Positions 1 to 7,137 of a stretch of 30,458 nucleotides of DNA are shown here, piece by piece. The stretch comes from CAJBLF01 sp041679065 (GTDB lineage: Bacteria; Patescibacteriota; Gracilibacteria; Absconditabacterales; Absconditicoccaceae). The notes below the pieces were generated by a model. It ran no database searches, was not told the origin of the DNA, and saw only the letters and a program-made list of their open reading frames with translations. Made by a program: the position numbers and the translations under genes. The first letter of the stretch is position 1, and every line of letters begins with the position of its first letter. The stretch is from assembly GCA_041679065.1 (NCBI GenBank), contig JBBABI010000005.1, forward strand, positions 1-30,458. The letters run 5' to 3'.

Positions 1-1483
1 GCTATCGCCAAAGATATCATAGAGCATTTCGAGGAAAGATATGAGACAATGCTCGGAAAAGGAATGATCGTAACGATGTCTCGTAGTATTGCCGTAGATT
101 TATTTGATCAGATTATCAAGCTCCGTCCCGAATGGCAAGATGCAGACCTGAATAAATGAGCGATAAAGATTGTAATGACCTCAGCGTCCAGCGATCCACT
201 TCCATGGCAGAAACATCATACAAGTAAATTGCAGAGAAAAGGATTGGCGCTGAGACTCAAAGACCCACATAATTCACTCAAATTGGTAATTGTCTGCGAT
301 ATGCGATTGACCTGATTTGATGCTCCATCATTGCACACCATGTATATCGACAAACTCATGCGCGGACATACACTTATGCAAGCCATCGCTCGTGTAAATC
401 GCGTATACAAAGACAAGCCGGGAGGACTGATCGTAGATTATATCGGCATCGGTTCTGACCTCAAAGAAGCATTGGCGGCATACACAGAAAGCGGCGGAGA
501 AGGAAAACCGACCTTCGATCAAGCAGATGCCATCGCACAAATGAGAGAAAAATATGAAATTGTAAAATGAATTTTTGCAAACNNNNNNNNNNACTGCTGA
601 TACCAGAGGCAAGATGTGAATTATTCTCGCAGCTCAGGATTATATTCTATGACTAGAAAATGGAGCCAAGAGATTCGCAGATCAGGTGACATTACTTTCC
701 CAAGCATTTGCTCTTTCCGTACCAAGCTTACCTGCCATGGACATCAAAGAAGAGGTTGCCTTCTTTCAAGCTATCAAAGCACGTTTGAGTAAATTTACCA
801 GCTCTACGACAGACGAGAAAAATAAACTGATTGAAACTACTATCAAACAGATGATCGATAGCGCAGTGCAAGTCGAAGGCGTGATGGATATTTTCGCCGT
901 TGCTGGATTAGAAAAACCAGAAATTTCTGTACTTTCTGATGAGTTTTTGGCTGAAGTCAGAGATATGGAACATAAAAATATCGCACTAGAAGTCTTGAAA
1001 AAAATCTTGAAAGATGAAATAAGTAAGAGAGGAAAGAAAAACGTAGTCCAAAGCAAAAAGCTTTCTGAAATGCTTCAACAAGTAATCAATAAATACCACA
1101 ACAACTTAATCACAACAGCGCAAATTATAGAGGAACTAATCTCTATCGCCAAAGAAATCAACACTACGGATGAGAAAAACAAAGCAACCTGATTGACTGA
1201 TGACGAACTTGCTTTCTATGACGCTCTAGCTTCCAATCAAAGCGCTCAAGATGTTCTTGGAGATACGAAACTCAGAGATATTGCGAGAATCTTGACAGAA
1301 AAGGTTAAGGCAAATACGTCCATCGATCGACAAATCAAAGAATCAGCTCAGGCCAGACTTCGCGTCATTGTAAAAAGAATTTTGCATGAATATGGATATC
1401 CGCCTGATCAAGCCAAAATTGCGACAGAACTAATTCTACTCCAGACTAAAGTACTTGCTGACGAGTGGAGTGAAGAAAAATAA
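1..1483 (+). CDS. hsdR: Type I restriction enzyme R subunit (HsdR), 3' portion, interrupted by an assembly gap
   Basis: This is the motor and endonuclease subunit of a type I restriction system, which translocates DNA with ATP and cleaves unmodified DNA. The window opens inside the gene. Before the gap, frame 1 contains helicase-domain signatures: VMTSASSDP, then DMRLTGFDAPSLHTMYIDK, then LMQAIARVNRVYKDKPGG and VDYIGIG. After the gap, frame 2 gives the C-terminal DUF3387-like region (AKRFADQVTLLSQAFALSVP, then DEVAFF-like EEVAFFQAIKARL), ending DEWSEEK-TAA at 1481-1483. TGA codons at NKG, LTG, VKG, MGI, LGL and ATG(L) must be glycine; the one in LTGFDAP is an invariant family glycine. The frame change across the N run is explained by the gap, not by a proven frameshift. 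The endonuclease domain and the hsdM/hsdS partners lie outside the window. Confidence 0.95.
583..592. other. Assembly gap (10 N) inside hsdR
   Basis: Ten undetermined bases sit between GIFAN and TADTRGK of HsdR. The frame is 1 before and 2 after, so the true missing length is not 10 unless a frameshift exists. Compared with typical HsdR proteins, a short stretch of the linker before the C-terminal domain is missing. Confidence 0.98.
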
Positions 1484-1499
1484 TTTTACCTTACCTCTC

Positions 1500-1689
1500 C
1501 CTCATGCCCCGCCCCCCTTTGCCACGGAGAACTCCGGGGTATCGCCCCCTTGAAGAGATCGCAGGGAAGGGAATTAACAATGAATAATGAATAATTAACA
1601 ATGGCGGTCTTTTTTTGAAGGATTTTAAAAAAAATGTTGAAACATGGAAAAGTGGAAATAAAAGATGGCGGAGGATTTCTTGAAGGATG
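1500..1689 (-). repeat. Two composite intergenic repeat elements (GC hairpin + heptamer array + GGCGG/T-run core)
   Basis: This fills the space between hsdR and the toxin gene. A C/G-rich part (about 1508-1560, including a CGGAG/CTCCG inverted repeat) is followed by heptamers of the type AATGAAT-AATGAAT-AATTAAC (about 1577-1600). Then comes the core AATGGCGGTCTTTTTTTG followed by AAGGA (about 1600-1622). A second unit follows at 1633-1689: a TGTTGAAACATGGAAAAG-like array, then ATGGCGGAGGATTTC and TTGAAGGATG. The strand is given as minus because the same core occurs in the opposite orientation at 20573-20630 and 21586-21657. No gene is visible here. Confidence 0.7.
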
Positions 1690-1804
1690 TATAGAGAGCC
1701 GATTACGATAAGAAAATCAATTCCATATGCAATAACATATAAAAACAGAAATTCACTTGCAATTTTATCGGAATTGGGTAAAATCCAAGTGATTTACTCT
1801 TCAG

Positions 1805-2257
1805 ATGACCATGGTAAGCGTTTATTCAGTACTCGTAAACAATCACGACGTCATCGATCAAAGCATCGATGCTATACTCGCCAAGAATATCGTACGTCTT
1901 GCCGATGAAAAGGTTTCTGAGAAAATGTCTAAGAAAATAGACGAGGCCATACAGTTTTTCCTTCAATCAAATACGATACCTGACTGACATTATATCAAAC
2001 ATGTTGACTGACCGATCCACGAATTCAGGATTTCAATACCTTGCTCCAAGTTTTTTCTAAGGATATTTTTCTCCCTAGAGAAATCCAAGTTGGTGCTGCT
2101 GACAAATCATATCATCAAACCACAGGAATACGATGATAAGAAAAATATTACGCAGATAGATGCTACGTATGTCCAAAGGATACAGGAATCTAAGACCATA
2201 TATGAGGATTTTAAATCTACGAAACACCAGAAGTTCAGATATGCAGAAATAAAGTAA
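1805..2257 (+). CDS. RelE/HigB-like (Gp49-type) toxin of a toxin-antitoxin pair
   Basis: A 150-aa protein reading through two TGA glycines (IPDGHYIKHVDGPIHEFRI) to TAA at 2255-2257. The segment from about residue 45 onward has the order of the phage Gp49-like/HigB branch of the RelE superfamily: a helical pair (SKKIDEAIQFFLQ), the GHYIKHVDGPIHEFRI strand, then KFFLRIFF and KLVLLTNHIIKP, which correspond to the family's beta-sheet core and its common K-K-tail. These toxins usually cut mRNA on the ribosome. The N-terminal 40 residues are not typical and may be an extension; an upstream frame-1 ORF from 1687 overlaps but shows no family signature. The gene lies 32 bp before an XRE-type antitoxin gene, the usual HigBA order (toxin first). 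No clear Shine-Dalgarno sequence. Catalytic residues cannot be assigned with confidence by eye. Confidence 0.7.
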
Positions 2258-2289
2258 AAAATAACATCTTTATCTTTTCACAACGCCAG

Positions 2290-2967
2290 ATGCCTATCAT
2301 TACCGATTACCAGCCTAAATGGGCGAAGTATCTCAAGGATGACAGATGACAACAAATGCTTCAACTTATCGTCTGAGGGAATGTTTTCCATCGGAGAAAA
2401 TATAAGTGATTGTCTCAGCAAGAGTTGGCCAAAAAAGCGAAACTCACCCAGAGCATAGTCTCGGAATTGGAAAACGGTGATTATAACCCATCCTTGGAAG
2501 TCCTCCAAAAGATAGCCGTAGCGTTGGATATCGATTACGAACTTTTGACGAAGAGGAAGATCACCCGGAAAATGATAGAGGCGATAGATTACATGACATC
2601 CAAAATAAAAGATATAGATACGCTGAAAGCCATGAAAATGCTTTTTCTCATAGACTATGAATCACGGCAGAAGAATAAGGAAAAAATGATCTGACGGGAA
2701 TATCGGAGACGGAGTCGATGACCTTTCAATAGGGAGATATACGATGCCGAGTCGCTTTTCGCCAAAGGAAAGCATCTTGTCTATAAGCCGATAGAATTCA
2801 AGACATACCTTACTTTAGAAAAAGACGATAAGAGATTCATCGATTTGATCATAGAAAAATTCTGACATATGTCGGCGACAAATCTTATGGAATACACGTA
2901 TAAATTAGAACCGATGAAATGATGTACGGTCTGATGAAATGAAAGGATGTGAGAAAAGATTTTCTAA
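2290..2967 (+). CDS. Antitoxin: XRE helix-turn-helix fused to a Panacea-like (DUF4065) domain
   Basis: 225 aa, with about ten of 13 glycines encoded by TGA, so standard translation yields only an internal 94-aa piece. Residues ~40-95 are a classic XRE/Cro HTH: GLSQQELAKKAKLTQSIVSE, then LENGDYNPSLEVLQKIAVAL. The C-terminal half (from MIEAIDYMTSK) resembles the Panacea antitoxin domain: an early helix with the LKAMKMLFLIDYES pattern, then a FNREIYDAESLFAK linker and a terminal DKRFIDLIIEKFGHMSATNL segment matching the family's '..YG.LSA.EL' motif. Panacea domains are known to neutralise many unrelated toxins and occur both alone and fused to HTH domains. Here the HTH probably represses the pair's promoter while the Panacea part binds the RelE-like toxin encoded 32 bp upstream. 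Start chosen as ATG 2290, the first in-frame ATG giving a complete N-terminal helix. Confidence 0.75.
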
Positions 2968-2994
2968 TTTTTACGTAAGCTCTAACTAACTTTA

Positions 2995-3051
2995 CCCTTC
3001 CCTCTCCTCTCATATTCATTACCAAGTCGCTCTTCAAAGAATTCACCCAGT
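2995..3051 (+). pseudogene. Gene-start remnant, copy 1 (IFITKSLFKEFTQ...)
   Basis: A pyrimidine-rich leader (CCTCTCCTCT) is followed by codons for IFITKSLFKEFTQ, then the frame dissolves into YRLLLNS-stop. A second copy lies at 4734-4790; 25 bases at 3027-3051 and 4766-4790 are identical. The peptide resembles the first residues of proteins that begin M-x-I-T-K-S-x-F-K-E-x-x-Q-C-P (DUF2779-type), so both copies may be decapitated starts of such a gene. In this copy the ATG has become ATA. The family link is an inference from 13 residues. Confidence 0.45.
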
Positions 3052-3120
3052 ACCGACTGCTTTTGAACTCATAAATTACTTCGCTGACTCTCGTACTTTA
3101 TGTATCAAAAGTCGTCGGTA
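3051..3120. repeat. Long imperfect inverted repeat
   Basis: The left arm starts TACCGAC...CTTTTGA...CATAAA (3051-3075) and pairs with TTTATG...TCAAAAG...GTCGGTA (3097-3120). This gives roughly 20 paired bases around a 21-nt loop. It begins exactly where the gene-start remnant loses its frame. Confidence 0.65.
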
Positions 3121-3133
3121 TGTTTTCGACATC

Positions 3134-3165
3134 ATAAAAATCCTCGAAAAACTTCGGATTTTTAT
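3134..3165 (+). terminator. Hairpin, possible weak terminator
   Basis: ATAAAAATCC (3134-3143) pairs with GGATTTTTAT (3156-3165) around a 12-nt loop. The stem is AT-rich and no long T-run follows, so function as a terminator for the toxin-antitoxin operon is only possible. Confidence 0.4.
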
Positions 3166-3235
3166 TGTGTCTCAAATATCACCACAAACATCCTTCCCTT
3201 CCAGCCTGACCTTCCTATGGGAAGAGAATGCGAAG

Positions 3236-3296
3236 TCCAGCTCAGCTGGAAACAATGAATAATGAATAATTAACAATGGCGGAGGTTTTTTGAAGA
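3236..3296 (-). repeat. Composite repeat element: hairpin + heptamer array + GGCGG core
   Basis: TCCAGC-TCA-GCTGGA (3236-3250) is followed by heptamers AATGAAT/AATGAAT/AATTAAC (3254-3275) and the core AATGGCGGAGGTTTTTTG followed by AAGA (to about 3296). Same architecture as 1571-1622 and 4785-4855. Confidence 0.75.
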
Positions 3297-3341
3297 ATTT
3301 TCCATACCAGCAATATCATTTGCATTTCCCCGAAATTTCAC

Positions 3342-3369
3342 TACACTAGAGGTGTATGATTTTATACAC
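3342..3369 (+). promoter_or_regulatory. Putative AbiEi operator: three alternating half-sites
   Basis: TACAC (3342-3346), GTGTA (3352-3356) and TACAC (3365-3369) alternate in orientation. The right pair forms GTGTAT-6nt-ATACAC (3352-3369). AbiEi antitoxins are known to repress their own promoter by binding inverted repeats, so this is the natural candidate site. It also argues that translation starts at ATG 3383 rather than at the ATG lying inside the repeat (3356). Confidence 0.5.
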
Positions 3370-3382
3370 TTCCAGAATATAT

Positions 3383-3994
3383 ATGTTTTACTCCAAAAAG
3401 ACACTTACTGCAAACGATCTCAAACTCATGCGAGGAAGCGAGGGGAATACCTTCAAAAAAAGGCTTTCCTACCAGATCAAGACACATAAACTCATCAAGA
3501 TAAGAAGAGGTCTCTACGTCGTAGCAGATCAATTATATCAGCTTGAAGAGAAAGACTATAGAGTCATAGCAAATAGCATCTATACCCCGAGTTATATCTC
3601 ATATGAGACCGTTCTGAGAGATGAGGCAGTGATATTCCAACGGTATGTCTCTGTTTTTGTCGCATGCAGATATACGAAGTCGCTTACCATCGCATTGAAG
3701 TCAGACTTGGAGCCGGTAAAGATCCAATACCAGAAAATGCCTGATGAATTACTGGCTAATCCTCTTGGCATCAAGACCCAAGATGGATATACTATCGCCA
3801 CATTGGAGAGAGCCTTATGCGATACCTTTTGGCATTGGGGGAAACTGGATTTGGATATCTTAAATCCGCAGATGATCCGCAGGCCTAGACTGATCCAGAT
3901 AGCTGACCTTTACGATATGTATAGACCAGGATTCAAAAAAGATTTATTCGCTAACCTCAAACCCTATGGCATCACAGCGACAGTACCAGAATAG
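3383..3994 (+). CDS. abiEi: AbiEi-type antitoxin (type IV toxin-antitoxin, abortive infection)
   Basis: 203 aa from ATG 3383 (212 aa if ATG 3356 is used, but that ATG lies in the inverted repeat). N-terminal winged-helix region: a TANDLKLM segment, then SYQIKTHKLIKIRRGLYVV, the usual 'x-G-I-Y-x' wing of AbiEi/transcriptional antitoxins. The body has PSYISYETVLRD, corresponding to the AbiEi '..S..SAL..HGL' strand-helix unit, and TIATLERALCDTFWH, matching the conserved 'A..ERAL.D' motif. AbiEi represses the operon and counters the AbiEii nucleotidyltransferase. It overlaps abiEii by 29 nt, implying coupled translation. None of its roughly eight glycines is TGA, unlike the neighbouring TA pair, suggesting more recent arrival. 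Stop is TAG. Confidence 0.85.
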   Translation: MFYSKKTLTANDLKLMRGSEGNTFKKRLSYQIKTHKLIKIRRGLYVVADQLYQLEEKDYRVIANSIYTPSYISYETVLRDEAVIFQRYVSVFVACRYTKSLTIALKSDLEPVKIQYQKMPDELLANPLGIKTQDGYTIATLERALCDTFWHWGKLDLDILNPQMIRRPRLIQIADLYDMYRPGFKKDLFANLKPYGITATVPE

Positions 3995-4712
3995 AGCGCA
4001 GATGTTTGAGATACTCCGTATGTTGTATTCTAGCAGATACGGACATCTCCTAGGATTTAAAGGCGGAACCGCTCTGTATTTTTTCTACGGTTTGCCTAGA
4101 TTTTCAGTGGATTGTGATTTTGATCTTACGGAGAAACTTTCTCAGAAACAATTACAGAAACTAAAATCAGACATTCTGCTGTATTTACAGGATTCATTAC
4201 CTGATCTTACGATCAAGACAAGCGGAACGAGTGATTATTCTATCAGATATGTCGCCCAATACGGTGGAGACAAAACGATCAAGATAGAGATCAGCCCAAA
4301 GATATATGACAATCAATATGAGATCAGACAGCTGCAAGGACTGCCTGTCCAAGTCATGAAGGCAGAACGGATGTTTGCTCACAAGCTTTGCGCCTTTATC
4401 AGTAGATACCAGCAGAGAGATATCATTGCCAATAGGGATTTGTTCGATATCCGTCATCTCTTCAAGAAATTCATCTCCCCCTATCAACCCATCATCATCC
4501 AGAGATTCACCAAAATGATAGGCAAGAAAGTGACTATCAAAGAAAGCATACAATATATCATAGATTTCATCCAACAACATCAAAAGGATATCCAGAAAAA
4601 TATCCTTAATGGATTGGGCGAATTGGTGGATGAAAAAGATAAAAATGATATCAAGGCCAAACTCCTGAGTGAAACGCTGCAAGAACTAGCATCTTATATC
4701 AAGAAGAGATAA
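3966..4712 (+). CDS. abiEii: AbiEii-type nucleotidyltransferase toxin
   Basis: 248 aa. The nucleotidyltransferase core is plain: LLGFKGGTALYFFYGLPRFS followed by VDCDFDL gives the GG-T-A-L helix start and the D-x-D metal ligands, and KIEIS (about residue 105) supplies the third acidic strand position. QVMKAERMFAHKLCAF and NRDLFDIRHLF match the conserved K-x-x-A-x-R and RDLYDL-like motifs of the family. AbiEii/MenT enzymes inactivate tRNA by adding nucleotides at the acceptor end and stop growth during phage attack. Start ATG 3966 overlaps the antitoxin gene; a later ATG at 4002 (MFEILRMLY) would also keep the whole catalytic domain. All 12 or so glycines are GGN codons. Confidence 0.88.
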   Translation: MASQRQYQNRAQMFEILRMLYSSRYGHLLGFKGGTALYFFYGLPRFSVDCDFDLTEKLSQKQLQKLKSDILLYLQDSLPDLTIKTSGTSDYSIRYVAQYGGDKTIKIEISPKIYDNQYEIRQLQGLPVQVMKAERMFAHKLCAFISRYQQRDIIANRDLFDIRHLFKKFISPYQPIIIQRFTKMIGKKVTIKESIQYIIDFIQQHQKDIQKNILNGLGELVDEKDKNDIKAKLLSETLQELASYIKKR

Positions 4713-4733
4713 TTCATTCTCAGCTTTTAAACT

Positions 4734-4855
4734 CCTTCCTCCCTCCTCTCATGTTCATCACTAAATCGCTCTTCAAAGAATTCACCCAGTCACCTGGGAA
4801 GGGAATGAATAATTAATAATGAATAATGAACAATGATGGTGTTTTTTTGAAGGAT
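4734..4855. repeat. Gene-start remnant copy 2 plus composite repeat element
   Basis: 4734-4790 repeats the pyrimidine leader and encodes MFITKSLFKEFTQSPGKG before stopping. It runs into a CCCAG-TCAC-CTGGG hairpin (4785-4798), an AATGAAT/AATTAAT/AATGAAT-type array (4804-4832) and the core AATGATGGTGTTTTTTTG followed by AAGGA (to 4855). With copy 1 it brackets the abiE pair as direct repeats about 1.74 kb apart. Confidence 0.7.
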
Positions 4856-4912
4856 TGCCGGGAGCAGAAAGACAGCAGGAGGTAGGATATCAGAACGCCG
4901 TCAAAGATAAGA

Positions 4913-4940
4913 TTGACAATAAAGGGGAGATTTGTATAAT
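4913..4940 (+). promoter_or_regulatory. Consensus sigma-70-type promoter of the NYN gene
   Basis: TTGACA (4913-4918), 16-nt spacer, TATAAT (4935-4940), 29 nt before the ATG. Both boxes are perfect consensus. Confidence 0.85.
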
Positions 4941-4969
4941 AGAGACGATTTAGATCCTAGATAGGAAAG

Positions 4970-5479
4970 ATGGAAAATAATATAGCATTTATAGATGGAC
5001 AGAATCTGCATCTATGACTCCAGTCAGAGGGTCGGGGAATCGATCTGCAGAGATTCAGGATTTTCTTGAAAGATAAGTTCCATATCAAGGAAGCATATTA
5101 CTTCCTATGATTTATATCAGAAAAAGAACAGGAACTCTACAGTTCTCTCCAAAAAGCATGATTTATAGTATCATTTAGAGAGCATTCTGCAGCACTAAAA
5201 TGAAAGAAAAAGTGAAATGTAGATGTAGACATCGTGTTTGAGGCCATGAAAAAGATTATTGAAAAAGAGAAATTTGATAAAATAGTCTTAGTGTCAGGCG
5301 ATGGAGACTATATCAAGCTGGTAAATTATTTGATAGAGAAAGGATTATTTAAGAAGATATTATTCCCCAATAAGCATTATTCATCCTTATATAGACCGAT
5401 CCAAGATAATTACTGAATGAATCTGAGTCTGAAAGATATAAGATGCAAAATTGACTACAAAAAGAAAAAGGCGTCCTAA
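4970..5479 (+). CDS. NYN-domain (LabA/PIN-like) putative ribonuclease
   Basis: 169 aa reading through six TGA glycines. Motifs of the NYN/PIN-like fold are in order: IAFIDGQNLH near the N-terminus (first acidic residue D9), KGKKKGNVDVDIVFEAM in the centre (second acidic cluster), and IVLVSGDGDYIKLVNYL (D of SGDGD as further ligands). These proteins are metal-dependent nucleases, usually acting on RNA. The TGA in KKGNVDVD falls on a conserved glycine. The gene is a single transcription unit with its own perfect promoter and a terminator overlapping its stop codon. Position next to hsdR, HigB-like and AbiE genes suggests a defence or TA-like role, which is inference. Confidence 0.88.
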
Positions 5480-5507
5480 AGCACTAACACTTTTCGGAGC
5501 CTTTTTC
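5464..5507 (+). terminator. Rho-independent terminator overlapping the NYN stop codon
   Basis: GAAAAAGGC(g)TCC (5464-5476) pairs with GGAGCCTTTTTC (5496-5507), one bulged base. The left arm lies within the last codons and the right arm ends in T5. Confidence 0.8.
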
Positions 5508-5592
5508 GTGGTAATTCAATATCAAGTATATCCAAAAAGAATAAAATTGCAAGACTTTTTGAGTAAAGTGACATTTAGCCATCCAAAACAAA

Positions 5593-5895
5593 ATGCGATA
5601 TGTATACATCCTTAGGTGCAAAGACAAAACCCTCTATACCGGCATCACTAATGATACAGAGAAAAGACTCCACGATCATAACAATTCCACCTGCTGAGCA
5701 AGATACACTAAATCTCGCCGCCCCGTGAAGTTGATATGGAAAAAAAGGATGAAGGACAGAGTCGCAGCGATGAAAATGGAATATAAAGTTAAGAGGCTAA
5801 GCAGAGCAAGGAAAGAGGAATTAGTCGAAGGTCGTAACCGCCGCTGAAGCGGGGCAAGAGTCCGTAAAGCCTGCCTGCCGGTAGGCAGGTCGTAA
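5593..5895 (+). CDS. GIY-YIG endonuclease-domain protein (UPF0213/YhbQ-like)
   Basis: 100 aa. MRYVYILRC-KDKTLYTGIT gives the Y-V-Y-I...Y-T-G motif, followed by NDTEKRLHDHN, then CGARYTKSRRPVKLIW and AAMKMEYKVKRLSRARKEEL, a full match to the small UPF0213 family. The TGA codon sits at the conserved glycine of '-G-A-x-Y-T-'. These single-domain nucleases are DNA-cleaving or repair-related, with uncertain cellular role. The normal family sequence ends near residue 80; the remaining residues (NRRGSGARVRKACLPVGRS) come from repeat DNA, including the palindrome at 5870-5889. No Shine-Dalgarno sequence. Confidence 0.88.
5870..5889. repeat. GC-rich palindrome within the 3' end of the GIY-YIG gene
   Basis: CCTGCCTGCCGGTAGGCAGG, arms CCTGCC/GGCAGG. 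It is translated as the ACLPVGR-type peptide at the protein's C-terminus. A related palindrome lies in the coding region at 30038-30054, and similar ones are intergenic at 20545-20560 and 28488-28499. Confidence 0.8.
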
Positions 5896-5922
5896 AGCCC
5901 AAATAATTCTTAATTCACTTCA

Positions 5923-6069
5923 ATGACCTTTGCTGAAAAATATGCTAAACTCCTCTGCTATAAGATCTACGACGACGATGCAGGTGCGACCAATGATGAA
6001 GATGAAGAAGAACAGCAAGAGGAAGAAGATGACGGCGATGCACTGATATTGATGAAATGGAAATGATAA
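5923..6069 (+). CDS. Small acidic protein, 48 aa
   Basis: MTFAEKYAKLLCYKIYDDD is followed by a run in which about 17 of 23 residues are D or E (NDEDEEEQQEEEDDGD), then ALILMKWKG, whose last glycine is a TGA directly before TAA. Two heptamers (TAATTCT-TAATTCA) end three bases before the ATG, the same placement as at 20631. A good terminator follows 11 bp after the stop, supporting a real transcript. No family recognised; an acidic partner or nucleic-acid-mimic role is conceivable but unsupported. Confidence 0.5.
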
Positions 6070-6080
6070 TGTAGATAGTT

Positions 6081-6118
6081 AAAAAAAATCATCTTTCGCA
6101 AAGTCGAAGGATTTTTTT
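6081..6118 (+). terminator. Rho-independent terminator
   Basis: A-run with ATC-ATCTTTCG (6081-6099) pairs with CGAAGGAT and a T7 run (6105-6118). Confidence 0.8.
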
Positions 6119-6123
6119 GTAGC

Positions 6124-6151
6124 TTGACTTAAAAGAGAAAATATTTATAAA
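6124..6151 (+). promoter_or_regulatory. Putative promoter of the 229-aa membrane protein gene
   Basis: TTGACT (6124-6129), 16-nt spacer, TATAAA (6146-6151). A strong Shine-Dalgarno AAAAGGAG lies before ATG 6190. Confidence 0.6.
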
Positions 6152-6189
6152 GTAATTATAAAAAATAACTAAAAACAAAAGGAGTTTTT

Positions 6190-6879
6190 ATGGAACAAAA
6201 ATCTATCAAACCAAATCCCTTACTATGTATGGGACTGGCCAGACTAATCGGAGGTATTCTATTTTTAGCAGTATCATTACCTATCTATTATTGGCTCAAA
6301 AACCGTTGGCATCTTAATCTCGAAACATTCATGGATTTAAAAACCATCGGATGGCCAGCATACAAAGTAATAGGAATAGCACTAGCTGCAGGGCTAGTTG
6401 CTATGATCGTAGGTCAAGCTATAGGTGCTTCTATAAAAATCTATGATGATGAGGTCGCTGTCGTTATCACCATCTATTGGCATTATATAGCCAATGGATC
6501 AATAGTATGGTTTATGATATCCTTGACGCCACCAGCTATTTATTTTTGGTATGATAAGGAGCTGATAAAAATCTTTTATGAAAATAGTGGAAAAAATTTT
6601 CCCTACTGGGGATTCCTATTCGGTGCACTAGCTGGAATATTGATTGGTTTAGCAATGAAATTCGGCGGAAAAAAAATAAGGGATTCAAATTCTATTAATC
6701 AGGCATGGTTCCTGATTAAAGTGGCCCCATATATCATCACCATCATCATTGCATATATCCATTACAACATTTATGGTTTACCGGGATATCTGGTGATCGT
6801 ACCTGCAATTCTTTTCCCTTATATACTTGTACCTATTTCTAGCTACATGTGGCAGAAAGATATGCGTAGAAGGGGGTAA
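6190..6879 (+). CDS. Polytopic membrane protein of unknown family
   Basis: 229 aa with about five or six hydrophobic helices, at roughly residues 15-35, 52-80, 92-122, 137-155, 178-195 and 198-216, and a positively charged end (KDMRRRG). I recognise no family. It is flanked by terminators on both sides and has its own promoter and strong ribosome binding site, so it is transcribed alone. None of its roughly 20 glycines is TGA, unusual here and compatible with acquisition from a standard-code organism or with selection against UGA. It is the first gene after the defence island. Confidence 0.85.
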   Translation: MEQKSIKPNPLLCMGLARLIGGILFLAVSLPIYYWLKNRWHLNLETFMDLKTIGWPAYKVIGIALAAGLVAMIVGQAIGASIKIYDDEVAVVITIYWHYIANGSIVWFMISLTPPAIYFWYDKELIKIFYENSGKNFPYWGFLFGALAGILIGLAMKFGGKKIRDSNSINQAWFLIKVAPYIITIIIAYIHYNIYGLPGYLVIVPAILFPYILVPISSYMWQKDMRRRG

Positions 6880-6898
6880 CTGTTTGATCAATACAATT

Positions 6899-6923
6899 AA
6901 GGGGGTGTAATCCCCCTTTTTTT
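6899..6923 (+). terminator. Rho-independent terminator
   Basis: AAGGGGG-TGTAAT-CCCCCTT followed by a T-run, 20 bp after the membrane protein stop. Confidence 0.9.
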
Positions 6924-7137
6924 ATTAATATAAATTTTTTAATTATTGATGATTCTAGATTCTTTCTCCAGATACCAGAAATTAGTGTAGACTCGCAATG
7001 ACAGATTATTGTATAACATTTTCCCAATAAGCGAATAGCAAAAAGAACTCTTTTTCTTTCTTTTCACCTGCATTTTGATACACTGAAGTGTCAGTAAATG
7101 ACATAAATTTATCAAATTGAAAAATAAACCGACCCGC
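6924..7137. other. Intergenic leader of the giant gene
   Basis: AT-rich, with no supported gene; short ORFs here are not convincing. A small inverted repeat, ACACT-GA-AGTGT, lies near 7080-7092, about 50 bp upstream of the giant gene's ATG, and could be an operator. I could not identify a convincing promoter. Confidence 0.4.

Noticed and set aside
583..686. Genuine frameshift in hsdR
   Set aside because: The frame change coincides with the N run, so an incorrect gap length explains it without a mutation.
1687..1908. 73-aa + strand ORF upstream of the toxin
   Set aside because: No family signature, ends in a low-complexity Arg/Ser/His run and overlaps the better supported toxin frame; an N-terminal toxin fragment displaced by a frameshift cannot be wholly excluded.
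4197..4682. Minus-strand 161-aa ORF opposite abiEii
   Set aside because: It is the antisense of a clearly recognisable nucleotidyltransferase gene and has no features of its own.
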